Source of the DNA: Streptomyces sp. NBC_01551
Lineage (GTDB): Bacteria > Actinomycetota > Actinomycetes > Streptomycetales > Streptomycetaceae
Reading direction: 5' to 3'
Length of the DNA stretch: 64,000 bases
Assembly (NCBI RefSeq): GCF_026339935.1
Contig: NZ_JAPEPX010000001.1
Location: 4,831,501 to 4,895,500, forward strand
The translations under genes and the position numbers were made by a program. Below, piece after piece: positions 27,379-38,767 of this stretch (position 1 is the stretch's first letter; the number at the start of each line of letters is the position of its first letter). The notes under the pieces were generated by a model. It saw only the letters and a list, made by a program, of their open reading frames with translations. It searched no databases and had not been told where the DNA came from.

Positions 27379-28596
27379 ATGGACATCCTCATCCTTGCTG
27401 TAGTCATCGCCCTGGTCGCGGTCGGCGCGATCAGCGGGCTCGTGGTCAGCAGCCGCAAGAAGAAGCAGCTGCCGCCCACGGCGCCGTCGAGCACGCCGAC
27501 CATCACTGCCCCGCCCGCCGAACCGCAGGTGGGGGAGGACGCCGCACCGACGGTTGAAGAGCCGCGCCGCACGATCGAGGAGGTCGCCCTCCCCGAGGCG
27601 GAGGTCGCGGAACCCGCCGCACCGCCGGTCGTCGAGCCGGAGGTGCCCGCCGCCCCCGCGATCGAGGTGCCCGAGCCCACGGCCGGCCGCCTCGTCCGGC
27701 TGCGCGCCCGGCTCGCCCGGTCGCAGAACTCGCTGGGCAAGGGGCTCCTCACGCTGCTCTCCCGCGAGCACCTCGACGAGGACACCTGGGAGGAGATCGA
27801 GGAGACCCTCCTCATCGCCGACGTCGGTGTCGTGCCGACCCAGGAGCTGGTGGAGCGGCTCCGCGACCGGGTCAAGGTGCTCGGCACCCGCACCCCGGCG
27901 GACCTGCGCGCCCTGCTGAAGGAGGAGCTGCTGACCCTGGTCGGCACAGACTTCGACCGCGCCGTGAAGACCGAGGGCGGCGCCGACACCCCGGGCGTCG
28001 TGATGGTCGTCGGCGTCAACGGCACCGGCAAGACCACCACCACCGGCAAGCTGGCCCGGGTGCTCGTCGCCGACGGCCGCAGCGTGGTGCTCGGCGCGGC
28101 CGACACCTTCCGCGCCGCCGCCGCCGACCAGCTCCAGACCTGGGGCGAGCGCGTCGGCGCCCGCACCGTGCGCGGCCCCGAGGGCGGCGACCCGGCCTCG
28201 ATCGCCTACGACGCGGTCAAGGAGGGCATCGCCGAGGGCGCCGACGTGGTGCTCATCGACACCGCCGGCCGCCTGCACACCAAGACCGGCCTCATGGACG
28301 AGCTCGGCAAGGTCAAGCGCGTCGTCGAGAAGCACGGCCCGCTGGACGAGGTCCTGCTGGTCCTGGACGCCACCACCGGGCAGAACGGCCTGACCCAGGC
28401 CCGGGTGTTCGCGGAGGTCGTGGACATCACCGGCATCGTGCTGACCAAGCTCGACGGCACCGCCAAGGGCGGCATCGTCGTCGCCGTCCAGCGCGAGCTC
28501 GGCGTCCCGGTCAAGCTGATCGGCCTCGGCGAGGGCGCCGACGACCTGGCCCCGTTCGAGCCGGAGGCGTTCGTGGACGCCCTGATCGGCGACTGA
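27379..28596 (+). CDS. ftsY: Signal recognition particle receptor FtsY
   Basis: 405 residues. It is the receptor GTPase that docks SRP-ribosome complexes at the membrane. The N-terminus is a membrane segment (ILILAVVIALVAVGAISGLVV), followed by an acidic Pro/Glu-rich linker (about 30-110) as in actinobacterial FtsY. The NG domain has GVNGTGKTTTTGK (about 212), DTFRAAAADQL, DTAGRLHTK and TKLDGTAKGG. Its partner ffh is also in this window. It is followed by a perfect palindromic terminator. Confidence 0.96.
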   Translation: MDILILAVVIALVAVGAISGLVVSSRKKKQLPPTAPSSTPTITAPPAEPQVGEDAAPTVEEPRRTIEEVALPEAEVAEPAAPPVVEPEVPAAPAIEVPEPTAGRLVRLRARLARSQNSLGKGLLTLLSREHLDEDTWEEIEETLLIADVGVVPTQELVERLRDRVKVLGTRTPADLRALLKEELLTLVGTDFDRAVKTEGGADTPGVVMVVGVNGTGKTTTTGKLARVLVADGRSVVLGAADTFRAAAADQLQTWGERVGARTVRGPEGGDPASIAYDAVKEGIAEGADVVLIDTAGRLHTKTGLMDELGKVKRVVEKHGPLDEVLLVLDATTGQNGLTQARVFAEVVDITGIVLTKLDGTAKGGIVVAVQRELGVPVKLIGLGEGADDLAPFEPEAFVDALIGD

Positions 28597-28627
28597 GCGG
28601 GCTTCCCGCGGAGCTCCCCGTAGCGCG

Positions 28628-28665
28628 CCTGTGCCCCCGTGTCCGGCCGGACACGGGGGCACAGG
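28628..28665. terminator. Perfect 38-bp palindrome after ftsY
   Basis: 19+19 perfect complementarity with no fixed loop, between convergent ftsY and the prim-pol gene and followed by TCTTTG. It could act as a bidirectional terminator. Confidence 0.8.
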
Positions 28666-28681
28666 TCTTTGACGACACTCC

Positions 28682-29356
28682 CTAGCGGCGGAAGCGGTGG
28701 CAGAGGTACGCGAGGGTGCCGAGCAGCAGCCGGGCCTCCGGCGGGCCGCCCGCCGAGTCCAGCGCCGGCGGCCGCAGCCAGCTGACCGGGCCGAGCCCGG
28801 CGAAGTCGGACGGCGGCGCGGTGACGAAGGCGCCGAGGCCGAGGGCGCGCAGGTCGAGGTCCGCGTCGTCCCAGCCCATCCGGTACAGCAGCTGCGGCAG
28901 CTCCGCCGCGGCGCCCGGGGCCACGAAGAACTGCGCCCGGCCGTCCGGGGTCGCGGTGACCGGGCCGAGCGGCAGGCCCATCCGCTCCAGCCGCACCAGC
29001 GCGCGCCGCCCGGCCTCCGCGGAGACCTCGATGACGTCGAAGGCGCGGCCCACCGGGAGCAGCACCGCAGCGCCGGGGTACTCGCCCCAGGCCTCGGTGA
29101 CCTCGTCCAGGGTGGCCCCGGCCTTGACGGTGGGAGCGAAGTCCAGCGGATGCGCCCCGGGCGCGCCGCAATTCATATGACCGCAGGAACAGTCGCGGGC
29201 GGGGGCCGCGGCGCGGGCGCCGGGGACCGCGTCCCAGCCCCACAGCCCGGTGTACTCCGCCACCGCCGTGCACTCCGAGGTCCGGCCGCGACGCCGAGTG
29301 CCGGAACGGAATTCCCTGGTGCTGCGACTGCCGCCGATCGTGAAGCCCATGCCCAT
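28682..29356 (-). CDS. Bifunctional DNA primase/polymerase (prim-pol)-like protein
   Basis: 224 residues from ATG 29356, which sits behind GGAGGGGG. The sequence resembles small streptomycete prim-pol-domain proteins: [31 protein letters not shown], then GRAFDVIEVSAEAGRRALVRLERMG and a C-terminal LLLGTLAYLCHRF. The cysteine pair (CSCG...NCG) may bind metal. The expected catalytic DxD of prim-pol is not evident (FDVIEV is the closest), so activity is doubtful. It lies divergent from nsdA, where a gene of this type is usual. Confidence 0.7.
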   Translation of the reverse strand: MGMGFTIGGSRSTREFRSGTRRRGRTSECTAVAEYTGLWGWDAVPGARAAAPARDCSCGHMNCGAPGAHPLDFAPTVKAGATLDEVTEAWGEYPGAAVLLPVGRAFDVIEVSAEAGRRALVRLERMGLPLGPVTATPDGRAQFFVAPGAAAELPQLLYRMGWDDADLDLRALGLGAFVTAPPSDFAGLGPVSWLRPPALDSAGGPPEARLLLGTLAYLCHRFRR

Positions 29357-29746
29357 GCCCCCTCCAACGGGTCGGACGCGCCGGTGGTTACGACGTAGGC
29401 CTGACCGGATGAGAGCCGTGTGCCGAGGGGTCCCCGCCCGGCGCACTCCTCGCCGCGCGCGCCCCGGCGCACTCCTGTCCACCCGATCCGTTTCGCCTTG
29501 GTGTCAAGTGAATCGCGCCTGGCCGGTGGCTAGTTCATTCGAAGGGGTGGCGAATGGTGGCGTTTCTGGAATCGACCTCGCGGCAGGGGTGATCGTAGGA
29601 TTACTTTCAGTGCACGAACCCCAATGGCGGACCCGACCGTGGGTATGCCGGAGGCAATGCGTGGAGGACCTGTGAAGGTCCATGGCGGCGCCTGCCGTCC
29701 GAGCCAGGGTTTCGTGTGGAGAAGCTGAGCGGATGGGGGCGTTCCT
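29357..29746. other. 390-base divergent region between the prim-pol gene and nsdA
   Basis: No gene is supported. It contains an inverted repeat CATTCG-9-CGAATG (29536-29541 and 29551-29556) and a promoter candidate for nsdA, TCGACC (29572-29577), 18 bases, TAGGAT (29596-29601). This leaves a leader of roughly 140 bases before the GTG start. Confidence 0.5.
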
Positions 29747-31273
29747 GTGGGCGGCAACGGCGCAAGCGGAACGAGTGCGGAGTCCGAAGTGTCGCCTGAG
29801 TCGGAAGTGCCGTCGGGAACCGCCGACCGCAACGAACAACTGACGTCGTGGTTCGTGCGCAGCGGCTGGTCCAAGGGCGAGCTCGCCCGCCAGGTCAACC
29901 GCCGCGCCCGCCAGATGGGCGCCCACCACATCAGCACGGACACCTCCCGGGTGCGCCGCTGGCTCGACGGCGAACAGCCCCGCGAGCCCGTCCCGCGGAT
30001 CCTGTCCGAGCTGTTCTCCGAACGCTTCGGCTCCGTCGTCCCCATCGAACAGCTCGGGCTGCGCACCGCCCACCAGACGCCGTCGGTCTCCGGCGTGGAC
30101 CTGCCCTGGGCGGGGCCCCAGACCGTCGAGCTGCTCGGCGAGTTCTCCCGCAGCGACCTGATGCTGGCCCGGCGAGGGTTCCTAGGAACCTCGCTCGCCC
30201 TCTCCGCCGGCCCCGCCCTCATCGAGCCCATGCAGCGCTGGCTCGTCCCGGTCCCGGCCGCCGACCCCGGATCGCGCACCGAGGGCGGGCCGGCGGGCTC
30301 CGCGGGACAGCGGCCGCCCCGGCTGTCCGGCCCGGAGCTCGACCTCCTCGAAGCCACCACCGTGATGTTCCGCCAGTGGGACGCCCAGTGCGGGGGCGGA
30401 CTGCGCCGCAAGGCCGTCGTGGGGCAGCTGCACGAGGTCACCGACCTGCTCCAGGAGAACCACCCGGCCCCCGTGAAGAAGAGGCTCTTCAAGGTCGCCG
30501 CCGAACTCGCCGAGCTGGCCGGCTGGATGAGCTACGACATCGGCCTGCACCCCACCGCGCAGAAGTACTTCGTGCTCGCGCTGCACGCCTCCAAGGAGGC
30601 CGGGGACAAGCCGCTCGGCTCGTACATCCTCTCCAACATGAGCCGCCAGATGATCCACCTCGGCCGCCCCGAGGACGCCCTGGAACTCATCCACCTCGCG
30701 CAGTACGGCAGCCGCGACTGCGCCGGCCCGCGCACCCAGGCCATGCTGTATGCGATGGAGGCCCGCGCCTACGCCAACATGGGCCAGCCCAGCCGCTGCA
30801 AGCGGGCCGTCCGGATGGCCGAGGACACCTTCGAGGACACCGCCTTCGCCGGCGAGCCGGAACCCGACTGGATCCGGTTCTTCTCCGAGGCCGAACTGAG
30901 CGGCGAGAACTCGCACTCCTACCGCGATCTGGCCTACGTCGCGGGGCGCAGCCCCACGTACGCCTCGCTGGCCGAACCCATCATGGAGAAGGCCGTCGAA
31001 CTCTTCGAGAAGGACGAGGTGCACCAGCGCTCCTACGCCCTGAACCTCATCGGCATGGCCACCGTCCACCTGCTCCAGCGCGAGCCCGAGCAGGCCGTCG
31101 TCCTCGTCGGACGCGCCCTCGACGTGGCCGGAAAAGTGCGGTCCGAACGGGTGAACACGCGGCTGCGCAAGACGGTGGACACCGCCGCGCGTGAGTACGG
31201 CGACGTCGCCGAGGTGGTCCGGCTGACCGACCACCTCGCCTCCCGGCTCCCCGAAGCCGCGGAGGCCGTCTGA
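29747..31273 (+). CDS. nsdA: Developmental regulator NsdA
   Basis: 508 residues. The orthologue in Streptomyces coelicolor (located between smc-ftsY and amtB-glnK) negatively affects sporulation and antibiotic production. Residues 27-100 form a possible helix-turn-helix region (WSKGELARQVNRRARQ, STDTSRVRRWLDGEQPRE). The second half is helical and TPR-like (ALELIHLAQYGSRDC, AMEARAYANMGQPSRCKRAV). An internal ARRGFLGTSLALSAGPAL segment at 141-158 looks like a twin-arginine signal but is far from the N-terminus. The mechanism is not established. Confidence 0.88.
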   Translation: MGGNGASGTSAESEVSPESEVPSGTADRNEQLTSWFVRSGWSKGELARQVNRRARQMGAHHISTDTSRVRRWLDGEQPREPVPRILSELFSERFGSVVPIEQLGLRTAHQTPSVSGVDLPWAGPQTVELLGEFSRSDLMLARRGFLGTSLALSAGPALIEPMQRWLVPVPAADPGSRTEGGPAGSAGQRPPRLSGPELDLLEATTVMFRQWDAQCGGGLRRKAVVGQLHEVTDLLQENHPAPVKKRLFKVAAELAELAGWMSYDIGLHPTAQKYFVLALHASKEAGDKPLGSYILSNMSRQMIHLGRPEDALELIHLAQYGSRDCAGPRTQAMLYAMEARAYANMGQPSRCKRAVRMAEDTFEDTAFAGEPEPDWIRFFSEAELSGENSHSYRDLAYVAGRSPTYASLAEPIMEKAVELFEKDEVHQRSYALNLIGMATVHLLQREPEQAVVLVGRALDVAGKVRSERVNTRLRKTVDTAAREYGDVAEVVRLTDHLASRLPEAAEAV

Positions 31274-33273
<2,000 letters not shown>

Positions 33274-33290
33274 GCGACGGGAGCTCCCGG

Positions 33291-35729
33291 GTGACGAGCG
33301 TCGAGAACACGACCACGGATCCGACCGATCCGGCCGACTCGGGACCCGGCGGCTACGCCGCGGCCCGGCTGCGACTCCTGCGGGAGGAGTCGCGGTCCGG
33401 GCCTTCCCGGCGTTCCGCCCTGGCCGGGCTGACCGACGACTGGCTGGGCGCGCTGTTCGCGACGGCCACGCGGGAGACGGGCGTACGGGGTGCGGCCCTG
33501 GTCGCCGTCGGCGGCTACGGGCGGGGCGAGCTCTCCCCGCGCAGCGACCTCGACCTGCTGCTGCTCCACGACGGCAAGGCCGACCCGCGGGCGCTGAGCA
33601 CGCTCGCCGACCGGCTCTGGTACCCCGTCTGGGACCTGGGCGTGGCCCTGGACCACTCGGTCCGGACCCCCGCCGAGGCGCGCAAGACCGCCGCCGAGGA
33701 CCTCAAGGTGCACCTCGGACTGCTCGACGCGCGGCCCGTCGCCGGGGACGCCGGGCTGCTCGCGAGCCTGCGGACCTCCGTCCTGGCCGACTGGCGCAAC
33801 CAGGCCGCCAAGCGGCTGCCGCAGCTGCACTCCCTGTGCCGGGAGCGGGCCGAGCGGGCCGGGGAGCTCCGGTTCCTGCTGGAGCCCGACCTCAAGGAGG
33901 CCCGGGGCGGGCTCCGGGACGCCACCGCGCTGCGGGCGGTCGCCGCGTCCTGGCTGGCCGACGCCCCGCGCGAGGGCCTGACCGAGGCCCGGCGCCGGCT
34001 GCTCGACGCGCGGGACGCGCTGCACCTGGTGACGGGCCGGGCCACCGACCGGCTCGCCCTCCAGGAGCAGGACCAGGTCGCCGCGCGGCTCGGGCTGCTG
34101 GACGCCGACGCGCTGCTGCGGGAGGTGTACGAGGCCGCGCGGGTCGTCGCGTACGCCGGCGACGTGACCTGGCGGGAGGTGGGGCGGGTGCTGCGCGCCC
34201 GGTCGGCCCGGCCGAGGCTGCGCGGGCTGCTGGGGAACCGGGGCCCGGCCGCGGCCGAGCGGGCGCCGCTCGCGGAGGGGGTCGTGGAGTCCGACGGGGA
34301 GGCCGTACTGGCCCTGGCGGCGCGGCCCGACCGGGATCCGGTGCTGGTGCTGCGGTTCGGGGCGGCGGCCGCGCAGGCGGGCCTGCCGGTGTCGTTGCAC
34401 GCCGTACGGCGCCTCGCGGCGCAGGCGAAGCCGCTGCCGGTGCCGTGGCCGGCGGAGGCGCGGGAACAGCTGGTGACGCTGCTGGGGGCGGGGGAGCCGA
34501 CGGTCGCGGTGTGGGAGGCGCTGGAGGCCGAGGGGCTGATCACGCGGCTGCTGCCCGACTGGGAGCGGGTGCGGTGCCGGCCGCAGCGCAACCCGGTGCA
34601 CACCTGGACGGTGGACCGGCACCTCGTGGAGACGGCGGTACGGGCCTCCGCGCTGACCCGGCGGGTGGGCCGGCCGGACCTGCTGCTGATGGCGGCCCTG
34701 CTGCACGACCTCGGCAAGGGCTGGCCCGGGGACCACGCGGTGGCGGGCGAGACCATCGCGCGCGACGTGGCGCTGCGGATGGGCTTCGACGCGGAGGACG
34801 TCGCCGTGCTGGGAGTCCTCGTACGGCACCACCTGCTGCTGATCGACACCGCGACCCGGCGCGACCTGGACGACCCGGCGACCGTGCGGTCGGTCGCGGA
34901 GGCGGTGGGCTCGCCGGGGACGCTGGAGATACTGCACGCCCTGACGGAGGCGGACGCGCTCGCCACCGGCCCGGCGGCGTGGAGCACGTGGCGGGGCTCG
35001 CTCGTCGCGGACCTCGTCGCGCGGGTGGCGGCGGTGCTGCGGGGCGCGGCCCCGGCGGCGCCGGAGGCCGGGGCCACGACGACGGAGCAGGAACGCCTGG
35101 CGGTGGAGGCGCTGCGGACCGGGGAACCGGTGCTGGCGCTGCACGCGCGGCAGGAGGAGGACGACGCGGTCGGGGTGGAGCTGGTCGTCGCGGTCCCGGA
35201 CCAGCCGGGGGTGCTGCCGGCGGTGGCGGGCGTCCTGGCGCTGCACCGGCTGACGGTCCGCGCCGCCGACCTGCGCTCGCTGGAGCTGGCGGACCTGCCG
35301 GGGGAGGTGCTGGTGCTGCGGTGGCGGGTGGCGGCGGAGTACGGGGCGCTGCCGGAGGCCGCCCGGCTCCGTACGGACCTGATCCGGGCGCTGGACGGCT
35401 CGCTGGACGTCCCGGCGAAGCTGGCGGACCGGGAGGCGGCGTACCCGCGCCGGCGGGGGGTGGTTCCGCCGCCGCCGCGGGTGACGGTGGTCCCGGACGT
35501 CTCCTCGCTGGCCACGGTCCTGGAGGTCCGGGCGCCGGACGCGGTGGGGCTGCTGCACCGCGTCGGGCGCGCGCTGGAGTCCTGCGGGGTCCGGGTCCGC
35601 AGCGCGCACGTCTCGACGCTCGGCGCCAACGCGGTGGACTCCCTGTACGTGGTCGACCCGGACGGCAAACCCCTCCCGCCCGCGGCGGCCTCGACCCTGG
35701 CCGCCACCGTGGAGGCCGCCCTCCGCTGA
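33291..35729 (+). CDS. glnD: PII nucleotidyltransferase GlnD
   Basis: 812 residues. In Streptomyces the GlnD protein adenylylates GlnK rather than uridylylating it. The N-terminal nucleotidyltransferase motif GGYGRGELSPRSDLDLLLL (about residue 65), a central HD domain (LLHDLGKGWPGDH) for de-modification, and two C-terminal ACT domains (VAVPDQPGVLPAVAGVLA and VRAPDAVGLLHRVGRAL) are all visible. GTG 33291 follows GGGAG. It is third in the amtB operon, 17 bases after glnK. Confidence 0.95.
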   Translation: MTSVENTTTDPTDPADSGPGGYAAARLRLLREESRSGPSRRSALAGLTDDWLGALFATATRETGVRGAALVAVGGYGRGELSPRSDLDLLLLHDGKADPRALSTLADRLWYPVWDLGVALDHSVRTPAEARKTAAEDLKVHLGLLDARPVAGDAGLLASLRTSVLADWRNQAAKRLPQLHSLCRERAERAGELRFLLEPDLKEARGGLRDATALRAVAASWLADAPREGLTEARRRLLDARDALHLVTGRATDRLALQEQDQVAARLGLLDADALLREVYEAARVVAYAGDVTWREVGRVLRARSARPRLRGLLGNRGPAAAERAPLAEGVVESDGEAVLALAARPDRDPVLVLRFGAAAAQAGLPVSLHAVRRLAAQAKPLPVPWPAEAREQLVTLLGAGEPTVAVWEALEAEGLITRLLPDWERVRCRPQRNPVHTWTVDRHLVETAVRASALTRRVGRPDLLLMAALLHDLGKGWPGDHAVAGETIARDVALRMGFDAEDVAVLGVLVRHHLLLIDTATRRDLDDPATVRSVAEAVGSPGTLEILHALTEADALATGPAAWSTWRGSLVADLVARVAAVLRGAAPAAPEAGATTTEQERLAVEALRTGEPVLALHARQEEDDAVGVELVVAVPDQPGVLPAVAGVLALHRLTVRAADLRSLELADLPGEVLVLRWRVAAEYGALPEAARLRTDLIRALDGSLDVPAKLADREAAYPRRRGVVPPPPRVTVVPDVSSLATVLEVRAPDAVGLLHRVGRALESCGVRVRSAHVSTLGANAVDSLYVVDPDGKPLPPAAASTLAATVEAALR

Positions 35730-35739
35730 CCCCGCGGCC

Positions 35740-35806
35740 CCAGACCCGCGCCTCAACGCCGGCGAGGCTGGATCTTCCAGCCCGCCCGGCGTTGAGGACC
35801 GGGTCC
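35740..35806. repeat. Streptomycete-type intergenic palindromic repeat between glnD and ffh
   Basis: CCTCAACGCCGGCGAGGCTGG (starting 35751) pairs, with one bulge, with CCAGCC...GGCGTTGAGG (35777-35797) around a short loop, with outer arms of GGACC/GGTCC type. It shares its core with the element inside smc. It sits where the amtB-glnK-glnD transcript should end, so it may double as a terminator. Confidence 0.8.
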
Positions 35807-35991
35807 GGGCGGAGCCCGGGGAACGGTGGAAGGGCGGGCCCGGGACGGCCCCGCGCAGCGGCGGCCACCGCGCGCGGCCTCGGGCACGGCCCCGGGCGCG
35901 GCCCCGGGAACAGGCGGGTCCCCGGACAGGGGAAGGGCCCGATACCCTGGGGGGCGACCACACGCCCCCGACCCGAGGAATCGCGACCACC

Positions 35992-37560
35992 GTGTTCGAT
36001 ACGCTTTCCGACCGCCTCAGCGCGACCTTCAAGTCCCTCCGGGGCAAGGGCCGCCTCTCCGAGCAGGACATCGACGCTGCGGCGCGGGAAATCCGTATCG
36101 CCCTCCTCGAGGCCGACGTCGCCCTCCCCGTCGTCCGCTCCTTCATCGCGAACGTCAAGGAGCGCGCCCGCGGCGAAGAGGTCTCCAAGGCCCTGAACCC
36201 GGGCCAGCAGGTCCTCAAGATCGTCAACGACGAGCTCGTCTCGATCCTCGGTGGCGAGACGCGTCGCCTGCGCTTCGCGAAGACCGCGCCCACCGTGATC
36301 ATGCTCGCCGGTCTCCAGGGTGCCGGTAAGACCACCCTCGCCGGAAAGCTCGGCCTCTGGCTGAAGGGGCAGGGCCACACCCCGCTCCTCGTCGCCTGCG
36401 ACCTCCAGCGCCCCAACGCCGTCAACCAGCTCAGCGTCGTCGCCGAGCGCGCCGGCGTGGCCGTCTACGCCCCGCAGCCCGGCAACGGCGTCGGTGACCC
36501 GGTCCAGGTCGCCAAGGACTCCGTCGAGTACGCCCGTACCAAGCAGCACGACATCGTCATCGTCGACACCGCCGGCCGCCTCGGCATCGACCAGGAGCTG
36601 ATGCAGCAGGCCGCGGACATCCGCGACGCCGTCAGCCCGGACGAGATCCTCTTCGTCGTCGACGCCATGATCGGCCAGGACGCGGTCAACACCGCCGAGG
36701 CCTTCCGCGACGGCGTCGGCTTCGACGGCGTCGTGCTCTCCAAGCTCGACGGCGACGCCCGGGGCGGTGCCGCGCTCTCCATCGCGCACGTCACCGGCAA
36801 GCAGATCATGTTCGCCTCGAACGGCGAGAAGCTCGACGAGTTCGACGCGTTCCACCCCGACCGCATGGCGGGCCGGATCCTCGACATGGGTGACATGCTC
36901 ACCCTCATCGAGCAGGCCGAGAAGACCTTCAGCCAGGCCGAAGCCGAGAAGATGGCGGCCAAGCTGGCGAAGGGCCCCAAGGAGTTCACGCTCGACGACT
37001 TCCTGGCCCAGATGGAGCAGGTCCGGAAGATGGGCTCCATCTCCAAGCTGCTCGGCATGCTGCCCGGCATGGGTCAGATCAAGGACCAGATCAACAACAT
37101 CGACGAGCGCGACGTGGACCGCACCGCCGCGATCATCAAGTCGATGACCCCGGCCGAGCGCCACGACCCGCACATCATCAACGGCTCGCGCCGCGCCCGT
37201 ATCGCCAAGGGCTCCGGCGTCGAGGTCAGCGCCGTCAAGAACCTCGTCGAGCGGTTCTTCGAGGCCCGCAAGATGATGTCCCGCATGGCCCAGGGCGGCG
37301 GGATGCCCGGCATGCCCGGCATCCCGGGCATGGGCGGTGGCCCCGGCCGGCAGAAGAAGCAGGTCAAGCAGGCCAAGGGCAAGCGCAAGAGCGGCAACCC
37401 GATGAAGCGCAAGGAAGAAGAGGCCGCTGCCGCCGCCCGGCGCGAGCAGGGTCCGCAGGCCGTCGAGCCCGCCGCCGGCAACCCGTTCGGGCTGCCCGCC
37501 GGCGGCCAGGCCGGCCAGGACTTCGACCTTCCGGACGAGTTCAAGAAGTTCATGAAGTAG
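35992..37560 (+). CDS. ffh: Signal recognition particle protein Ffh
   Basis: 522 residues. The NG domain has GLQGAGKTTLAGKLG (about 107), DTAGRLGID and SKLDGDARGGAALSI. The methionine-rich M domain follows, with LLGMLPGM, SRRARIAKGSGV and GGGMPGMPGIPGMGGG, then a lysine-rich tail. It binds 4.5S RNA and signal sequences and docks on FtsY, encoded about 7 kb upstream. The GTG at 35992 begins FDTLSDRLSATF. It overlaps the 3' end of the convergent yhfX-like gene by 11 bases. Confidence 0.97.
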   Translation: MFDTLSDRLSATFKSLRGKGRLSEQDIDAAAREIRIALLEADVALPVVRSFIANVKERARGEEVSKALNPGQQVLKIVNDELVSILGGETRRLRFAKTAPTVIMLAGLQGAGKTTLAGKLGLWLKGQGHTPLLVACDLQRPNAVNQLSVVAERAGVAVYAPQPGNGVGDPVQVAKDSVEYARTKQHDIVIVDTAGRLGIDQELMQQAADIRDAVSPDEILFVVDAMIGQDAVNTAEAFRDGVGFDGVVLSKLDGDARGGAALSIAHVTGKQIMFASNGEKLDEFDAFHPDRMAGRILDMGDMLTLIEQAEKTFSQAEAEKMAAKLAKGPKEFTLDDFLAQMEQVRKMGSISKLLGMLPGMGQIKDQINNIDERDVDRTAAIIKSMTPAERHDPHIINGSRRARIAKGSGVEVSAVKNLVERFFEARKMMSRMAQGGGMPGMPGIPGMGGGPGRQKKQVKQAKGKRKSGNPMKRKEEEAAAAARREQGPQAVEPAAGNPFGLPAGGQAGQDFDLPDEFKKFMK

Positions 37561-38767
37561 CGCGTGAGGAGGAAGGGCCCCGGCCGTCGTGACGGCCGGG
37601 GCCCTTCCCGTACGCCCGGCCGAGCGCGTCGTACTGGCCCACCAGCCGCGCGGACCCGCCGGACAGCCCGGCGACGACCGCGACCCGGCTGCGGGTGACG
37701 AACATCTGGGTCCGGAAGGCGAGCACCACCGTGTCCCCGGCCCGCGCCGATCCCGCCGCGGGGGCCGCCAGCAGGCGGTAGTAGTCGATGTTGCCGGGCG
37801 GCGCGTCCTCGACCGCCAGGCGTGCGCCGGTACGCGGCAGCAGCGCGCCCCGGATCACCGCGCGCGGGTAGAAGCCGCCCCCGTACACCGCCGGCCGGCC
37901 GTCGGCCAGCGTGTGCGCGACCTCGGACACGTACACGTACGCGGGCCGCTCCGGCTGCCGGCCGTCCACCGCGTGCAGCGGCGTCGTCCCCGTCAGGGCG
38001 TGCCCCGGCTCCCCGTGGGTGGCCCCGTTCGCCGCGAGCAGCGGCAGCGCCGCCACCGACGTGGCGCCCGGCGCGCTCAGCTTCAGCCCGGCGTGCCCGC
38101 GCGCGGCCAGCGCCCCGCGCGCCGCGACCGCCCGCGCCAGGTTGGCGGTCGGCCGGGGCACCCCGGACGCGGTGTCACACACCACGCACGGGAAGGCGGT
38201 CACTCCCGCGATCCGGATCCCGGGCAGCCGCTCCAGCCTCCCGGCGCACTCCTCCAACCCCTCCGGCGCCACGCCGCCCTCCTGCCCGGGGAACCCGGTC
38301 CCCTCGGCCGCCTCCAGACGCACCAGCACGTCCTGTACGAAGCCCAGCGCGCGCGCCGCGTCGGAGACGGCCCGCGCGTTGTCGAGGTCGAACACCGTCA
38401 CCGCCTCCGGACGCCAGGCCAGCAGCTCCGGCAGCGCCCGGCGGGGGATCTGCACGAGGTGCCCCAGGTTCCCGGCCCGTACCCCGGCGGCCCGCAGCGC
38501 CCGGGCCTCCGCCGGGTCGATGGCCGCGAAGGCCGGCAGGTGCCGGGCGACCGCCCGGATCAGCTCCGGGTTGCGCCCGAACTGCTTGGTCACGCACCAC
38601 AGGGCCAGCCCGTGCCGCCGCGCCCCGGCGGCCAGCACGGCCGCGTTGGCCTCGACGGCGTCGAGGTCCAGCACGTACGTGTCGGGCGGGATCGCCCCCG
38701 AGCCGTGCAGGGCGGCGGCCGCCTCGACGAGGGCCGGATTGCGCCGGAGCACCGTGTCCAGGAACAT
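37550..38767 (-). CDS. YhfX-like PLP enzyme (alanine racemase N-terminal fold)
   Basis: 405 residues. The N-terminal TIM-barrel of fold-type III PLP enzymes is visible: DTYVLDLDAVEANAAVLAAGA, then LALWCVTKQFGRNPELI with the candidate PLP lysine at 61, GNLGHLVQIPRR, and a C-terminal domain with GGGFYPRAVI. This matches YhfX of the E. coli yhf operon, whose reaction is unsettled. It is the last gene of the six-gene minus-strand operon; its ATG overlaps the stop of the preceding gene (TGATG). Its C-terminus runs through the ffh terminator and may be an added tail. Substrate unknown. Confidence 0.8.
   Translation of the reverse strand: MFLDTVLRRNPALVEAAAALHGSGAIPPDTYVLDLDAVEANAAVLAAGARRHGLALWCVTKQFGRNPELIRAVARHLPAFAAIDPAEARALRAAGVRAGNLGHLVQIPRRALPELLAWRPEAVTVFDLDNARAVSDAARALGFVQDVLVRLEAAEGTGFPGQEGGVAPEGLEECAGRLERLPGIRIAGVTAFPCVVCDTASGVPRPTANLARAVAARGALAARGHAGLKLSAPGATSVAALPLLAANGATHGEPGHALTGTTPLHAVDGRQPERPAYVYVSEVAHTLADGRPAVYGGGFYPRAVIRGALLPRTGARLAVEDAPPGNIDYYRLLAAPAAGSARAGDTVVLAFRTQMFVTRSRVAVVAGLSGGSARLVGQYDALGRAYGKGPGRHDGRGPSSSRATS
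37573..37606. terminator. Terminator hairpin after ffh
   Basis: A perfect 16-bp stem (37573-37588 with 37591-37606) and a two-base loop, 13 bases after the ffh stop. It is embedded in the last codons of the convergent yhfX-like gene. Confidence 0.8.

Noticed and set aside
27235..28662. Upstream extension of the nucleobase permease frame to give a 962-residue protein
   Set aside because: It runs antisense through ftsY and lacks any domain. A ribosome site at 27234 gives a normal-length permease.
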